The position numbers were made by a program, and so were the translations under genes. Below are positions 43,960 through 51,420 of a DNA stretch of 64,000 nt, one piece after another. The DNA lies in NCBI RefSeq assembly GCF_001665785.1, contig NZ_LZSO01000051.1, positions 62,001 through 126,000 on the forward strand, read 5' to 3'. Positions within the stretch are counted from its first letter, which is position 1. Each line of letters opens with the position of its first letter. Under the pieces are notes generated by a model. It saw only the letters and a program-made list of their open reading frames with translations. It was not told the DNA's origin and made no database searches. Source of the stretch: Mycolicibacterium peregrinum. GTDB taxonomy: Bacteria; Actinomycetota; Actinomycetes; Mycobacteriales; Mycobacteriaceae.

Positions 43960-45162
43960 ATGACCAAGGCCCAGGTGATCTTCGATCCGTTCTCCGAGGA
44001 GTTCTTCAACAACCCGTTCGACATGTACCGCCGGATGCGCGAGGACGCACCGCTGTACTACAACGAGGACTCCGACTTCTATGCCCTGACAAGGCATGAG
44101 GACGTGTCAGCGGCGTTGAAGGACCACGAGGCGTTCTCCTCGTCACGTGGTTGCGACCTGGCCATGGTGCAGAGCGACGAACCGCCGCAGAAGTCGATCA
44201 TCTTCATGGACCCACCCGATCACCGGCACATGCGCAGCCTGCTCAACAAGGCGTTCACCCCGCGCATGATCCAGTCTCAGCGCGAGACTGTCGTCGAGCA
44301 GATCGACCATCACCTCAGCCTGATCGACTCCGACGAATTCGACGTGGTCCAGGATTTCTCGGGTCCGTTCCCGGTCGAGGTCATCACCCGGATGGCCGGC
44401 GTCGACCCGGAATACCGCCAGCAGGTCCGGCACTGGATCGACACCAGCCTGTCGCGTGAGCCAGGGCAGATCGGCTACTCCGAGGCCGGCATGCAGGCCA
44501 ACATCGACACCGGCATCTACTACTACGGGCTGGTGCAGAAGCGCCGGGAAAACCCGCAGGACGACATGATCAGCCGGCTCATCGCCGCGGAGATCCCGGG
44601 CGAAGGCGGCCAGATGCGCCGCCTCGACGATATCGAGATCACCGGCTTCGCCACCCTTCTCGGCGGCGCCGGCGCGGAAACCGTCACCAAGCTCGTCGGG
44701 ACCGCGATGGTGCTCTTCGCCCGTAACCCCGAGCAGTGGCAGAAGCTGCTCGACGACCGTGAGAAGGTCGGGGCCGCTGTCGAGGAGTTGCTGCGCTACG
44801 AGGGCCCGGTGCAGTACAACGTCCGCTACACCCTCAAGGAAGCGCACGTGCCCAGCGGCACCATTCCGGCAGGCAAGGCGGTCTTCCTGATCAGCGCCGC
44901 AGCCAACCGCGATCCCGATGCCTTCACCGATGCCGACACCTTCGACATCGAGCGCGACCGCACGGAGGCCCAGAACCTGGGGCTGGGCTACGGCATCCAC
45001 AGCTGTCTCGGGGCGGCATTGGCCCGCATGGAGAGCGCCGTCGCCCTGGAGAAGCTGCTCGATTTCATGCCCCGCTACGAGGTGAAATGGGATGAGCTGC
45101 AACGGGTTCACATGCAGAACGTGGCGGGTTATTCGCATGTGCCGGTCCGGGTGTTGCGGTGA
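43960..45162 (+). CDS. Cytochrome P450
   Basis: A 400-residue P450. I start it at ATG 43960 (MTKAQVIFDPFSEEF), nine bases after AAGGAGGA; a longer frame from 43846 covers the promoter region. The I-helix is LGGAGAETVTK and the haem loop LGLGYGIHSCLGAALAR (Cys349). Its N-terminal part (YRRMREDAPLYYNE) resembles the P450 at 53902, suggesting related ancestry. The next gene is its ferredoxin. Confidence 0.95.
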   Translation: MTKAQVIFDPFSEEFFNNPFDMYRRMREDAPLYYNEDSDFYALTRHEDVSAALKDHEAFSSSRGCDLAMVQSDEPPQKSIIFMDPPDHRHMRSLLNKAFTPRMIQSQRETVVEQIDHHLSLIDSDEFDVVQDFSGPFPVEVITRMAGVDPEYRQQVRHWIDTSLSREPGQIGYSEAGMQANIDTGIYYYGLVQKRRENPQDDMISRLIAAEIPGEGGQMRRLDDIEITGFATLLGGAGAETVTKLVGTAMVLFARNPEQWQKLLDDREKVGAAVEELLRYEGPVQYNVRYTLKEAHVPSGTIPAGKAVFLISAAANRDPDAFTDADTFDIERDRTEAQNLGLGYGIHSCLGAALARMESAVALEKLLDFMPRYEVKWDELQRVHMQNVAGYSHVPVRVLR

Positions 45163-45193
45163 TGAGCGCTTGCGCGAAGAACAGAGGGCGCTG

Positions 45194-45394
45194 ATGGCGA
45201 AGAAGGTTCACGTCGATTTCGAGATCTGCGAGAGCAACGCGGTCTGCATGGGAATCATCCCTGAGGTGTTCGATCTCGACGATCAGGATTACCTGCACAT
45301 CCTTCAGGAGGATGTGACGCCGGAGAACGAGGCACAGATCCGCGAAGCGGTTCGGCAGTGCCCCCGCCAGGCCATTTCGATCGTGGACGAATAG
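45194..45394 (+). CDS. Ferredoxin, [3Fe-4S]/atypical P450-partner type
   Basis: A 66-residue ferredoxin with cluster motif CESNAVC...CPRQA, so Asn occupies the usual second-cysteine position. It starts with ATG 45194 behind GAGGG, 31 bases after the P450 stop, and is the P450's probable electron donor. It differs in this ligand position from the other ferredoxins of the window (His, Phe, His). Confidence 0.92.
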   Translation: MAKKVHVDFEICESNAVCMGIIPEVFDLDDQDYLHILQEDVTPENEAQIREAVRQCPRQAISIVDE

Positions 45395-45396
45395 GC

Positions 45397-46164
45397 GTGC
45401 GGTTCGTCTTCGTACACGGCGGTTTTCACGCCGCCTGGTGCTGGGAACGCACCATCGCCGAGTTGCAGAGTCTGGGTCATGACGGCGTCGCGGTGGATCT
45501 GCCCGGGCACGGCGCCCGGGTGGCCGAAGAGTCCACGCTGGCCAATCGGCGCGCCGCGATCCTCGACGTGATGCAGGCCGGAGATGTGCTGGTCGGGCAC
45601 TCCGGCGGCGGGTTCGACGCCACTCTCGCCGCCGATGCGGCCCCGGAACTGGTGGGCCACATCGTGTATCTGGCCGCGGCGCTTCCCAGGGAGGGCCGCA
45701 CGTATCCCGAGGCCATGGCGATGCGTTCGGCCGACGATGAGTTGGGGGGCGAGTTCGACGGCGATGTCGGCGAGATGCTGGGTTATCTGCATTTCGACGA
45801 CGAAGGTGCGATGCACTTCGCCGACTTCGACGGAGCGTGGCGCTACTTCTACCACGACTGCGACGAGGCAACGGCCCGTTGGGCTTTCGAGCGACTCGGC
45901 CCCGAGCGGTTCGGCGATACCACGGTCACGCCCGTGTCGGTGCCACAGTTCTGGGCGGCGGATCTCCCCCGCAGTTTCATCCGCTGCATCCAGGATCGCT
46001 CGATGCCGCGATGGCTCGCCGACACCGTGACCGAACGTCTCGGTGTCGAGCAGCTCACCATCGACGCGTCGCACTCACCGTTTCTGAGCCGCCCACGTGA
46101 GCTGGCCGAGCTTCTGGTGCACGCCACCACGACCAGTCCGGTCGCGGCCTTGACGCCTGCTTGA
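45397..46164 (+). CDS. Alpha/beta-fold hydrolase
   Basis: A 255-residue hydrolase. The GTG at 45397 begins two bases after the ferredoxin stop and gives the natural N-terminus VRFVFVHGGFHAAWCW. The nucleophile elbow is VGHSGGGFDA, and SHSPF near the end supplies the His. The N-terminus and PGHG motif place it with small esterase/hydroxynitrile-lyase-type hydrolases. It closes the P450-ferredoxin operon and faces the LLM oxidoreductase across a terminator hairpin. Confidence 0.88.
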   Translation: MRFVFVHGGFHAAWCWERTIAELQSLGHDGVAVDLPGHGARVAEESTLANRRAAILDVMQAGDVLVGHSGGGFDATLAADAAPELVGHIVYLAAALPREGRTYPEAMAMRSADDELGGEFDGDVGEMLGYLHFDDEGAMHFADFDGAWRYFYHDCDEATARWAFERLGPERFGDTTVTPVSVPQFWAADLPRSFIRCIQDRSMPRWLADTVTERLGVEQLTIDASHSPFLSRPRELAELLVHATTTSPVAALTPA

Positions 46165-46173
46165 GACTGTCGG

Positions 46174-46224
46174 CTCTGCGCTGAGGGCGCGAAAGTGCGA
46201 GTGCGCTGAGCCCTCACCGCAGAG
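46174..46224. terminator. Hairpin between convergent genes
   Basis: CTCTGCGCTGAGGGC (46174-46188) pairs with GCCCTCACCGCAGAG (46210-46224) with one mismatch and a 21-base loop. It lies between the hydrolase (ends 46164) and the LLM gene (ends 46234), so it could end both transcripts. Confidence 0.75.
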
Positions 46225-46233
46225 TCAGTGTCA

Positions 46234-47151
46234 CTAGGCGGCGATTACCGACTTGCCGAACTGCTCGGTGGCCTCCAGCGCATGGGCCAGGCTGTCGCCG
46301 GGCAGCGTCACGTGGAGCCAGGTGACCCCGAGTGCGGCGAGTTTGTCCACACCGGCCAGGTACGCGTCGGCGTCGAAATCATCGCTGCCGGGGTTGCCGC
46401 CCTCGAAGTTGTTGAACACGATGTCGATTCCGGCGGGATCGCGACCGGCCGCGGAGAGCCGGGACCGCAGATCCTCGATGCCGGCGGCCAGGGCATCCAA
46501 CGAGTCCATCGCGGCTGTTCCCGCCGTCTTGGCCAGGCCCGGTGGTGCGGCGAACGGGCACCAACCGTCACCGTGCTTGGCCACCCGGGCCCGCGCCGCG
46601 GAGGTGTTGCCGCCGATCCAGATCGGTGGATGTGGAGTCGCCGCCGGCCGGGGGTGCGCGGTGATCCCGCGTGCGCTGAAGTTCTTGCCCTCGAAGGTGT
46701 AGTCATCAGTGGTCCAGACGCCGCGGATCACCTCGAGGGCCTCGTCGAACAGTGCAGCGCGCTCGTCAAAGGAGACGCCGAGCGCGGCGAATTCCCGCTT
46801 CAGGTAGCCGACTCCGACGGCCAGCGTGAACCGGCCACCGGACAACAGGTCCAAACTCGCACCGGATTTCGCCACTACGAAGGGATTCCGATACGGCAGC
46901 ACCACGATGTTGGGCACCAGACGCAGCGTCGTGGTGTGCGCCGCGGCGAAGGCCATGGCCACGAACGGGTCCAAGGCGTCGTGGCCGCCGGCATCGAGCC
47001 AGCGCTGAGATGGAGCGGGATGGTCGGTGAATCCGAAGCCGTCGAAACCCGCGGCCTCGGCCGCAGCGGCCAGCGCGGCAACTCCGCTGCCACTCACCAG
47101 ATCCGGATGGTACGGATGAGTGTGCATCGGGTACGTGATGCTGTAGCGCAC
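46234..47151 (-). CDS. LLM-class (F420-type) flavin-dependent oxidoreductase
   Basis: A 305-residue luciferase-like TIM-barrel oxidoreductase; in mycobacteria most such proteins use coenzyme F420. I take GTG 47151 (VRYSITYPMHTHP) as the start, 13 bases after the DUF1330 stop. Motifs include GFDGFGFTDHP, NIVVLPYRNPFVVAKSGASLD, GRFTLAVGVGY and PPIWIGGNTSAA. It is the last gene of the P450 (47671) - ferredoxin - DUF1330 - LLM operon. It may reduce or oxidise an intermediate made by the P450. Confidence 0.88.
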   Translation of the reverse strand: MRYSITYPMHTHPYHPDLVSGSGVAALAAAAEAAGFDGFGFTDHPAPSQRWLDAGGHDALDPFVAMAFAAAHTTTLRLVPNIVVLPYRNPFVVAKSGASLDLLSGGRFTLAVGVGYLKREFAALGVSFDERAALFDEALEVIRGVWTTDDYTFEGKNFSARGITAHPRPAATPHPPIWIGGNTSAARARVAKHGDGWCPFAAPPGLAKTAGTAAMDSLDALAAGIEDLRSRLSAAGRDPAGIDIVFNNFEGGNPGSDDFDADAYLAGVDKLAALGVTWLHVTLPGDSLAHALEATEQFGKSVIAA

Positions 47152-47164
47152 TGCGGCCGCCCGA

Positions 47165-47461
47165 TCAGGAGGGGAAGCCGGAGAGAATGACGCCGTTGCA
47201 CTCGGCGGCACCTTGGCGGACCTTGGCGGCCGCCTGATAGGCGTCGGAGTAGTACCACTCACGCGCGGCGTCGACGGATTCGAACTCGAGCACCACGGTC
47301 TGGGTGCCGTGCCAGGCGCCCTCGATCACCTCGGGCTTCTGGTCGACGGCCACGATGGTTGCACCACCCATGGCCTTCGACGCCAGCTTGGCGTACTCGC
47401 CCATCCCCGCCGGGTCTTTGATGTCCTCGGTGATGATGACGTAACCCTTGGCAGATGTCAT
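47165..47461 (-). CDS. DUF1330 family protein
   Basis: A 98-residue protein of the DUF1330 group, a dimeric alpha/beta (ferredoxin-like) barrel fold. It begins with KGYVIITEDIKDPAGMGEYAK, and WYYSDAYQAAAKVRQ is a typical C-terminal segment. Function is unknown for most members; related folds act as small monooxygenases or isomerases. It lies between the ferredoxin and the LLM oxidoreductase genes. Confidence 0.88.
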   Translation of the reverse strand: MTSAKGYVIITEDIKDPAGMGEYAKLASKAMGGATIVAVDQKPEVIEGAWHGTQTVVLEFESVDAAREWYYSDAYQAAAKVRQGAAECNGVILSGFPS

Positions 47462-47476
47462 TGCGAATCTCTTTCT

Positions 47477-47671
47477 CTAGTTGTCGATCTCGCTGATCGC
47501 CCGTTCCGGGCAGTTCTGTATCGCCTCGCGCGCCGCGGCTTCCAGGCCGGCGGGCACCTCTTCCGGATCGGCGACCGCCCAACCGTCGTCCGACATCTCG
47601 AAGACCTCGGGGCACAGCGTCAGGCACATACCGTGGCCGGCACAACGGTCCTCGTCGACCCTCACCTTCAT
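47477..47671 (-). CDS. Ferredoxin, [3Fe-4S] P450-partner type
   Basis: A 64-residue ferredoxin with motif CAGHGMC...CPERA: His at the second ligand position, plus an extra Cys (LTLCPEVF) four residues after the third ligand. Its ATG shares one base with the stop of the upstream P450 gene, so the two proteins are made together. It resembles the ferredoxin at 13971 more than the other two. Confidence 0.93.
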   Translation of the reverse strand: MKVRVDEDRCAGHGMCLTLCPEVFEMSDDGWAVADPEEVPAGLEAAAREAIQNCPERAISEIDN

Positions 47672-48951
47672 CAGCTGTCGAACTCCAGATGCAGCTCGGT
47701 GAGCCCGCGCAGGATGAAGGTCGGGATGTAGTTGTAGCGCCGGTCGCCGTCCGAGCCGTGCTTGGCCTCGGAGATCCGGATGTCGGTGGTGCGGTCCAGC
47801 AATCGCTCGATTCCGACCCGGGTTTCGGCGCGTGCCAGCGGGGCGCCCGGGCAGCTGTGGATGCCGCGGCCGAACGCCAGGTGCTGGCGCGCGTTCTTGC
47901 GGGCCGGGTCGAAGGTGTCGGGATCCTCGAAGCGACGCGGATCGCGGTTGGCCGCACCGTTGAGCACCATCAGCGTGGTACCCGCACTCAACTCGGTGTC
48001 ACCGATGGTCACCGGGCAGCGCGACAGCCGGAAGTCGCCCTTGACCGGGCTCTCGATCCGCAGCGCCTCTTCGATGAAGTTCGGGATCAGGCTGCGATCA
48101 TCGCGCAGTCGTCGTTGGATTTCCGGTTGCTCACCAAGGACTTTCAGCGCGGTGCTGAGCAGCCGCACCGTGGTCTCCTGGCCGGCCGAGAACACGTTGG
48201 TCGCCACCCGGGCGACATCGCCGACGTCGGGGATGCTGCCGTCCGGGAAGGTGGCCTCGGCCAGACCGGTCAGGACGTCGTCGCGCGGGTTTGCCCGACG
48301 ATCCGACACGTAATCGGAGAACTGGCCGTAGAGGAATTCCAGTGGGCTGTGCGACAGCGACTCCTTGCTGGTGCTGCCGATGCCGCCGCCGGAGTTGTGC
48401 TTGATGCCGTCGACGAACGCTTCGCGATCCTCATCCGGGATACCGAGGAGATCGGCGATCACCAACAGCGTGAACGGACCGGCAAAACCCTTGATGAATT
48501 CGCCCCCGCCGGGCGCCAGGTAGCTGTCGAGCACTTCATCGGCCAACTGCCACATGGCGTCCTCGTTCTCCTTGAGGCGCTTGGGCGTGATGAGCCGCAT
48601 CAACAGCGAGCGGTGATCGGTGTGGGTCGGCGGATCCAGCGTCGGCAGCTGATCGCTGAACGGCAGGTCGTTGCGATGCTTGTCGATGAGCGCGGTGACC
48701 TCTTCGGCGCTGCGCCCTTCCAGCGGGACCGGGAAACCCGGAAACGGTCCGGTCACCGACAGGCACGACGAGAAGGTCTCCTCGTCGTTGTAGACCTGCA
48801 CGGCTTCGTCCCAGCCGGTCACCATGGTCACGTTGTAGTGGTCTTCGCGGCTGACCGGGCACTTGTTCCGCAGCGCCTCGAAGAACGGATACGGGTCTTC
48901 GACCAATCGTTCATCGCGGAAAAAATCGATACCCGTTGGGTCGATCGCCAT
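47671..48951 (-). CDS. Cytochrome P450 (CYP150-like)
   Basis: A 426-residue P450 starting at ATG 48951 behind GGGAG. The I-helix has SAGQETTVR, with Gln-Glu before the Thr pair, and the haem loop is AFGRGIHSCPGAPLAR (Cys367). It is a paralogue of the P450 at 18786-20054 along its whole length, including LITPKRLKENED. Unlike that copy it has its own ferredoxin. A GAGAAT-N3 palindrome lies 29 bases upstream. Confidence 0.95.
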   Translation of the reverse strand: MAIDPTGIDFFRDERLVEDPYPFFEALRNKCPVSREDHYNVTMVTGWDEAVQVYNDEETFSSCLSVTGPFPGFPVPLEGRSAEEVTALIDKHRNDLPFSDQLPTLDPPTHTDHRSLLMRLITPKRLKENEDAMWQLADEVLDSYLAPGGGEFIKGFAGPFTLLVIADLLGIPDEDREAFVDGIKHNSGGGIGSTSKESLSHSPLEFLYGQFSDYVSDRRANPRDDVLTGLAEATFPDGSIPDVGDVARVATNVFSAGQETTVRLLSTALKVLGEQPEIQRRLRDDRSLIPNFIEEALRIESPVKGDFRLSRCPVTIGDTELSAGTTLMVLNGAANRDPRRFEDPDTFDPARKNARQHLAFGRGIHSCPGAPLARAETRVGIERLLDRTTDIRISEAKHGSDGDRRYNYIPTFILRGLTELHLEFDS

Positions 48952-48979
48952 CTGTTACTCCCGTTCCAGCCACGCGTAT

Positions 48980-48994
48980 GAGAATGCGCCTCTC
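48980..48994. promoter_or_regulatory. Candidate operator, GAGAAY-N3-RTTCTC type
   Basis: GAGAATGCGCCTCTC, 29 bases upstream of the P450 start at 48951. Four of six pairs are symmetric; it matches 10 of 12 consensus positions and occupies the same place relative to the gene as the copy before 33573. Confidence 0.5.
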
Positions 48995-49032
48995 ATCCTT
49001 GAATAGTAGATTTCCACAGCCCTGGTTGCGCG

Positions 49033-49371
49033 TCAACGTCGGACCCCAACCGGCCAGCGACAAACAGCAAGAATAGGATTCTCGCCTTGTCCACCCGGCA
49101 TCGTCAGGCCACCGTCGACAGCGATCAACTGACCGGTGACGAAGCCCGCGCCCTCGTGGGCCAGGAACACCAGAACCGGCCCCAGATCGCGGGCCGGGTT
49201 CCCGAGTGCACCGCCCAACGGGATCGTCATCTTCCTCTGCGCGTCGACGAGCTTTGCGACCTCGGGTCCGAGGACGTCGCGTAGGCGATCCGCCCCAGGG
49301 TCTCGACCGCCGGCGCGGGCGCTTTGACCCGTGACCCACCAGAATCCGGCGGCCGTGCAGCGATTGTTCAT
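49033..49371 (-). pseudogene. C-terminal remnant of an SDR gene
   Basis: An open frame of about 112 residues whose central part (roughly 49096-49287) is the C-terminal end of a classical SDR: GNPARDLGPVLVFLAHEGAGFVTGQLIAVDGG is recognisable piecewise. The Rossmann TGxxxGxG motif and the catalytic Tyr-x3-Lys are missing, and nothing upstream restores them. It is best read as the decayed 3' part of a lost SDR, between the P450 operon and a TetR gene. Confidence 0.65.
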
Positions 49372-49377
49372 GTTGAG

Positions 49378-49400
49378 ATAGTTAGACAAACGTCAACTAT
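49378..49400. promoter_or_regulatory. Possible TetR operator
   Basis: ATAGTT and AACTAT form 6-bp inverted arms separated by 11 bases, 35 bases before the TetR start at 49435. The position fits autoregulation; the symmetry is short. Confidence 0.4.
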
Positions 49401-49434
49401 TTCCAATAGCCGAATCCGTTGTTAGAGTCCGAAT

Positions 49435-50088
49435 ATGCCCAAGGTAGCCACGACCGACGCTGCTGACAGCAGTCAGCGTCGCGCCTCGTTCCAGCGGGCC
49501 CGATCGCACCAGACCAAACGTGACCTGGTTCAGGCCGCGATGGCACTCTGGCGCACCAACGGATACGCCAAGACCACGGTGGCTGATATCTGCCGAGCCG
49601 CAGGGGTGTCTCGGGCACTGTTCTACTTCTATTTCCCGGCCAAAGAAGACGTGCTGTTCGAGGTCGGCCTGACCTCGACCCGCCTGGCTCAGAAGCGCGT
49701 GAAGTCCCTGCTGACCGGTGATTACGACGTCATGGCCGTCATCACAGAGGCACTCCGCAGCCTGGAACGATCGATGGCGCGCAACCCACCCGAACTGATC
49801 GTCGAGACGATCCTGGAGGGGTACCGGCACGAGCACCGGATCCTGGCCGGCGATGTCGACCCCGACACACAGGATGCCGACATGTTCGGCGAGTTGTTCA
49901 CGCGCGCCCAGGCCGACGGCAAGCTCGGCGCGCACGTCGACGTGCCCCACCTGTCCCGGCTGGCCCAGATCCTGGTCAGCGAAGGTGTCCGGCACTGGGC
50001 CGGGGGCAGCTACGGCGACCGCTCGTTCACCGAGCTCGTCGCACGCGACATCGGCGCGATGATCACCGGCTTCAACACCAACACCTAG
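49435..50088 (+). CDS. TetR-family transcriptional regulator
   Basis: A 217-residue TetR regulator with a helix-turn-helix at about residues 48-67 (TTVADICRAAGVSRALFYFYF) and a variable ligand domain. The ATG at 49435 has no clear Shine-Dalgarno sequence. It is 30 bases upstream of the acyl-CoA dehydrogenase gene in the same direction, so it probably heads that operon and controls it with feedback on itself. Confidence 0.92.
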   Translation: MPKVATTDAADSSQRRASFQRARSHQTKRDLVQAAMALWRTNGYAKTTVADICRAAGVSRALFYFYFPAKEDVLFEVGLTSTRLAQKRVKSLLTGDYDVMAVITEALRSLERSMARNPPELIVETILEGYRHEHRILAGDVDPDTQDADMFGELFTRAQADGKLGAHVDVPHLSRLAQILVSEGVRHWAGGSYGDRSFTELVARDIGAMITGFNTNT

Positions 50089-50118
50089 CCACCTACAACC
50101 AGAGCGGAGGACCCCCCG

Positions 50119-51420
50119 ATGTCGTGGGATTTCGAAACCGACCCCGAGTACCAGGAATTGCTGGACTGGGCCGACGAGTTCGTGACCGAGCAGGTCGAAC
50201 CGCTCGACCTGGCGTGGCCGCACAAACAGTTCACTCCGTTGGAGGGCAAGCGAAGGGAAGCGATCGACCCGCTCAAGGCACAGGTGCGCGAAAAAGGTTT
50301 ATGGGCCACCCATCTCGGGCCGGAACTCGGCGGGCAGGGTTACGGACAACTCAAGCTGGCACTGCTCAACGAGATCCTCGGCCGCTCACAGTGGGCTCCG
50401 ATCGTGTTCGGCTGCCAAGCCCCCGACACCGGCAACGCGGAGATCATCGCGCACTACGGCACCGAGGAGCAGAAGAAGCAATACCTGCATCCGCTGCTCG
50501 AGGGCGAGCTGTTCTCCTGCTATTCGATGACCGAACCGCATGCCGGTGCGGACCCGACGCTGTTCACCACTAGCGCAGTACGCGACGGCGACGACTGGGT
50601 GATAAACGGGTGGAAGTTCTTCTCCTCCAACGCCGCAACAGCATCGTTCCTGATCGTCATGGTGGTGACCAATCCCGAGGTCAGCGCCTACCAGGGCATG
50701 TCGATGTTCCTGGTGCCCACCGACACCCCTGGCGTCAAGATCGTCCGCAACGTCGGCCTGTACGGAGAGCCGGACAACGAGGGCAGCCACGCGTTGATTC
50801 ACTACGACAACGTCCGGGTTCCCGCCGAAGCGCTGCTGGGCGGCGAGGGCCAGGCGTTCGTCATCGCCCAGATGCGGTTGGGCGGCGGCCGGATTCACCA
50901 CGCGATGCGCACGATCGGCTTGGCCCAGAAGGCGCTCGACATGATGTGCGAACGTGCACTGAGCCGCCAGACGCAGGGCAGCCGCCTGTCCGACAAGCAG
51001 TTCGTCCAGGGTTACATCGCCGATTCCTACGCCCAGTTGCTGCAGTTCCGGCTGATGGTGCTCTACACCGCGTGGGAGATCGACAAGTACAACGACTACA
51101 AGAAGGTCCGCAAGGACATCGCCGCCGTCAAGGTGGCCATGCCTACCGTGCTGCACGACATCGCCTGGCGGGCAATGCAGGTCCACGGCGCGCTGGGTGT
51201 CACCAACGAGATGCCTTTCCTCGGCATGGTCACCGGCGCCGCGGTGATGGGCCTGGCCGATGGGCCTACGGAGGTGCACAAGACCACGGTCGCCCGGCAG
51301 GTGTTGCGTGACTACCAGCCGACCACCGACACCTGGCCCACCGAGTGGATACCCCGCAAGCGCGACGCCGCGAAGGCGAAGTTCGCCGAATACCTCGAAG
51401 CCGAGGTTGGCAACCTGTGA
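50119..51420 (+). CDS. Acyl-CoA dehydrogenase of the ACAD10/ACAD11 type
   Basis: A 433-residue acyl-CoA dehydrogenase-family protein. Instead of the usual helix-G Glu it has RLGGGRIHHAMRTIG, and instead of the GTSEI motif it has ADGPTEVHK; both are signatures of the ACAD10/11 group, which processes phosphorylated 4-hydroxyacyl-CoAs rather than performing simple desaturation. The following gene, overlapping by GTGA, codes for an APH-type kinase, the other half of ACAD10/11. The start is ATG 50119 behind GCGGAGG. Confidence 0.9.
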   Translation: MSWDFETDPEYQELLDWADEFVTEQVEPLDLAWPHKQFTPLEGKRREAIDPLKAQVREKGLWATHLGPELGGQGYGQLKLALLNEILGRSQWAPIVFGCQAPDTGNAEIIAHYGTEEQKKQYLHPLLEGELFSCYSMTEPHAGADPTLFTTSAVRDGDDWVINGWKFFSSNAATASFLIVMVVTNPEVSAYQGMSMFLVPTDTPGVKIVRNVGLYGEPDNEGSHALIHYDNVRVPAEALLGGEGQAFVIAQMRLGGGRIHHAMRTIGLAQKALDMMCERALSRQTQGSRLSDKQFVQGYIADSYAQLLQFRLMVLYTAWEIDKYNDYKKVRKDIAAVKVAMPTVLHDIAWRAMQVHGALGVTNEMPFLGMVTGAAVMGLADGPTEVHKTTVARQVLRDYQPTTDTWPTEWIPRKRDAAKAKFAEYLEAEVGNL

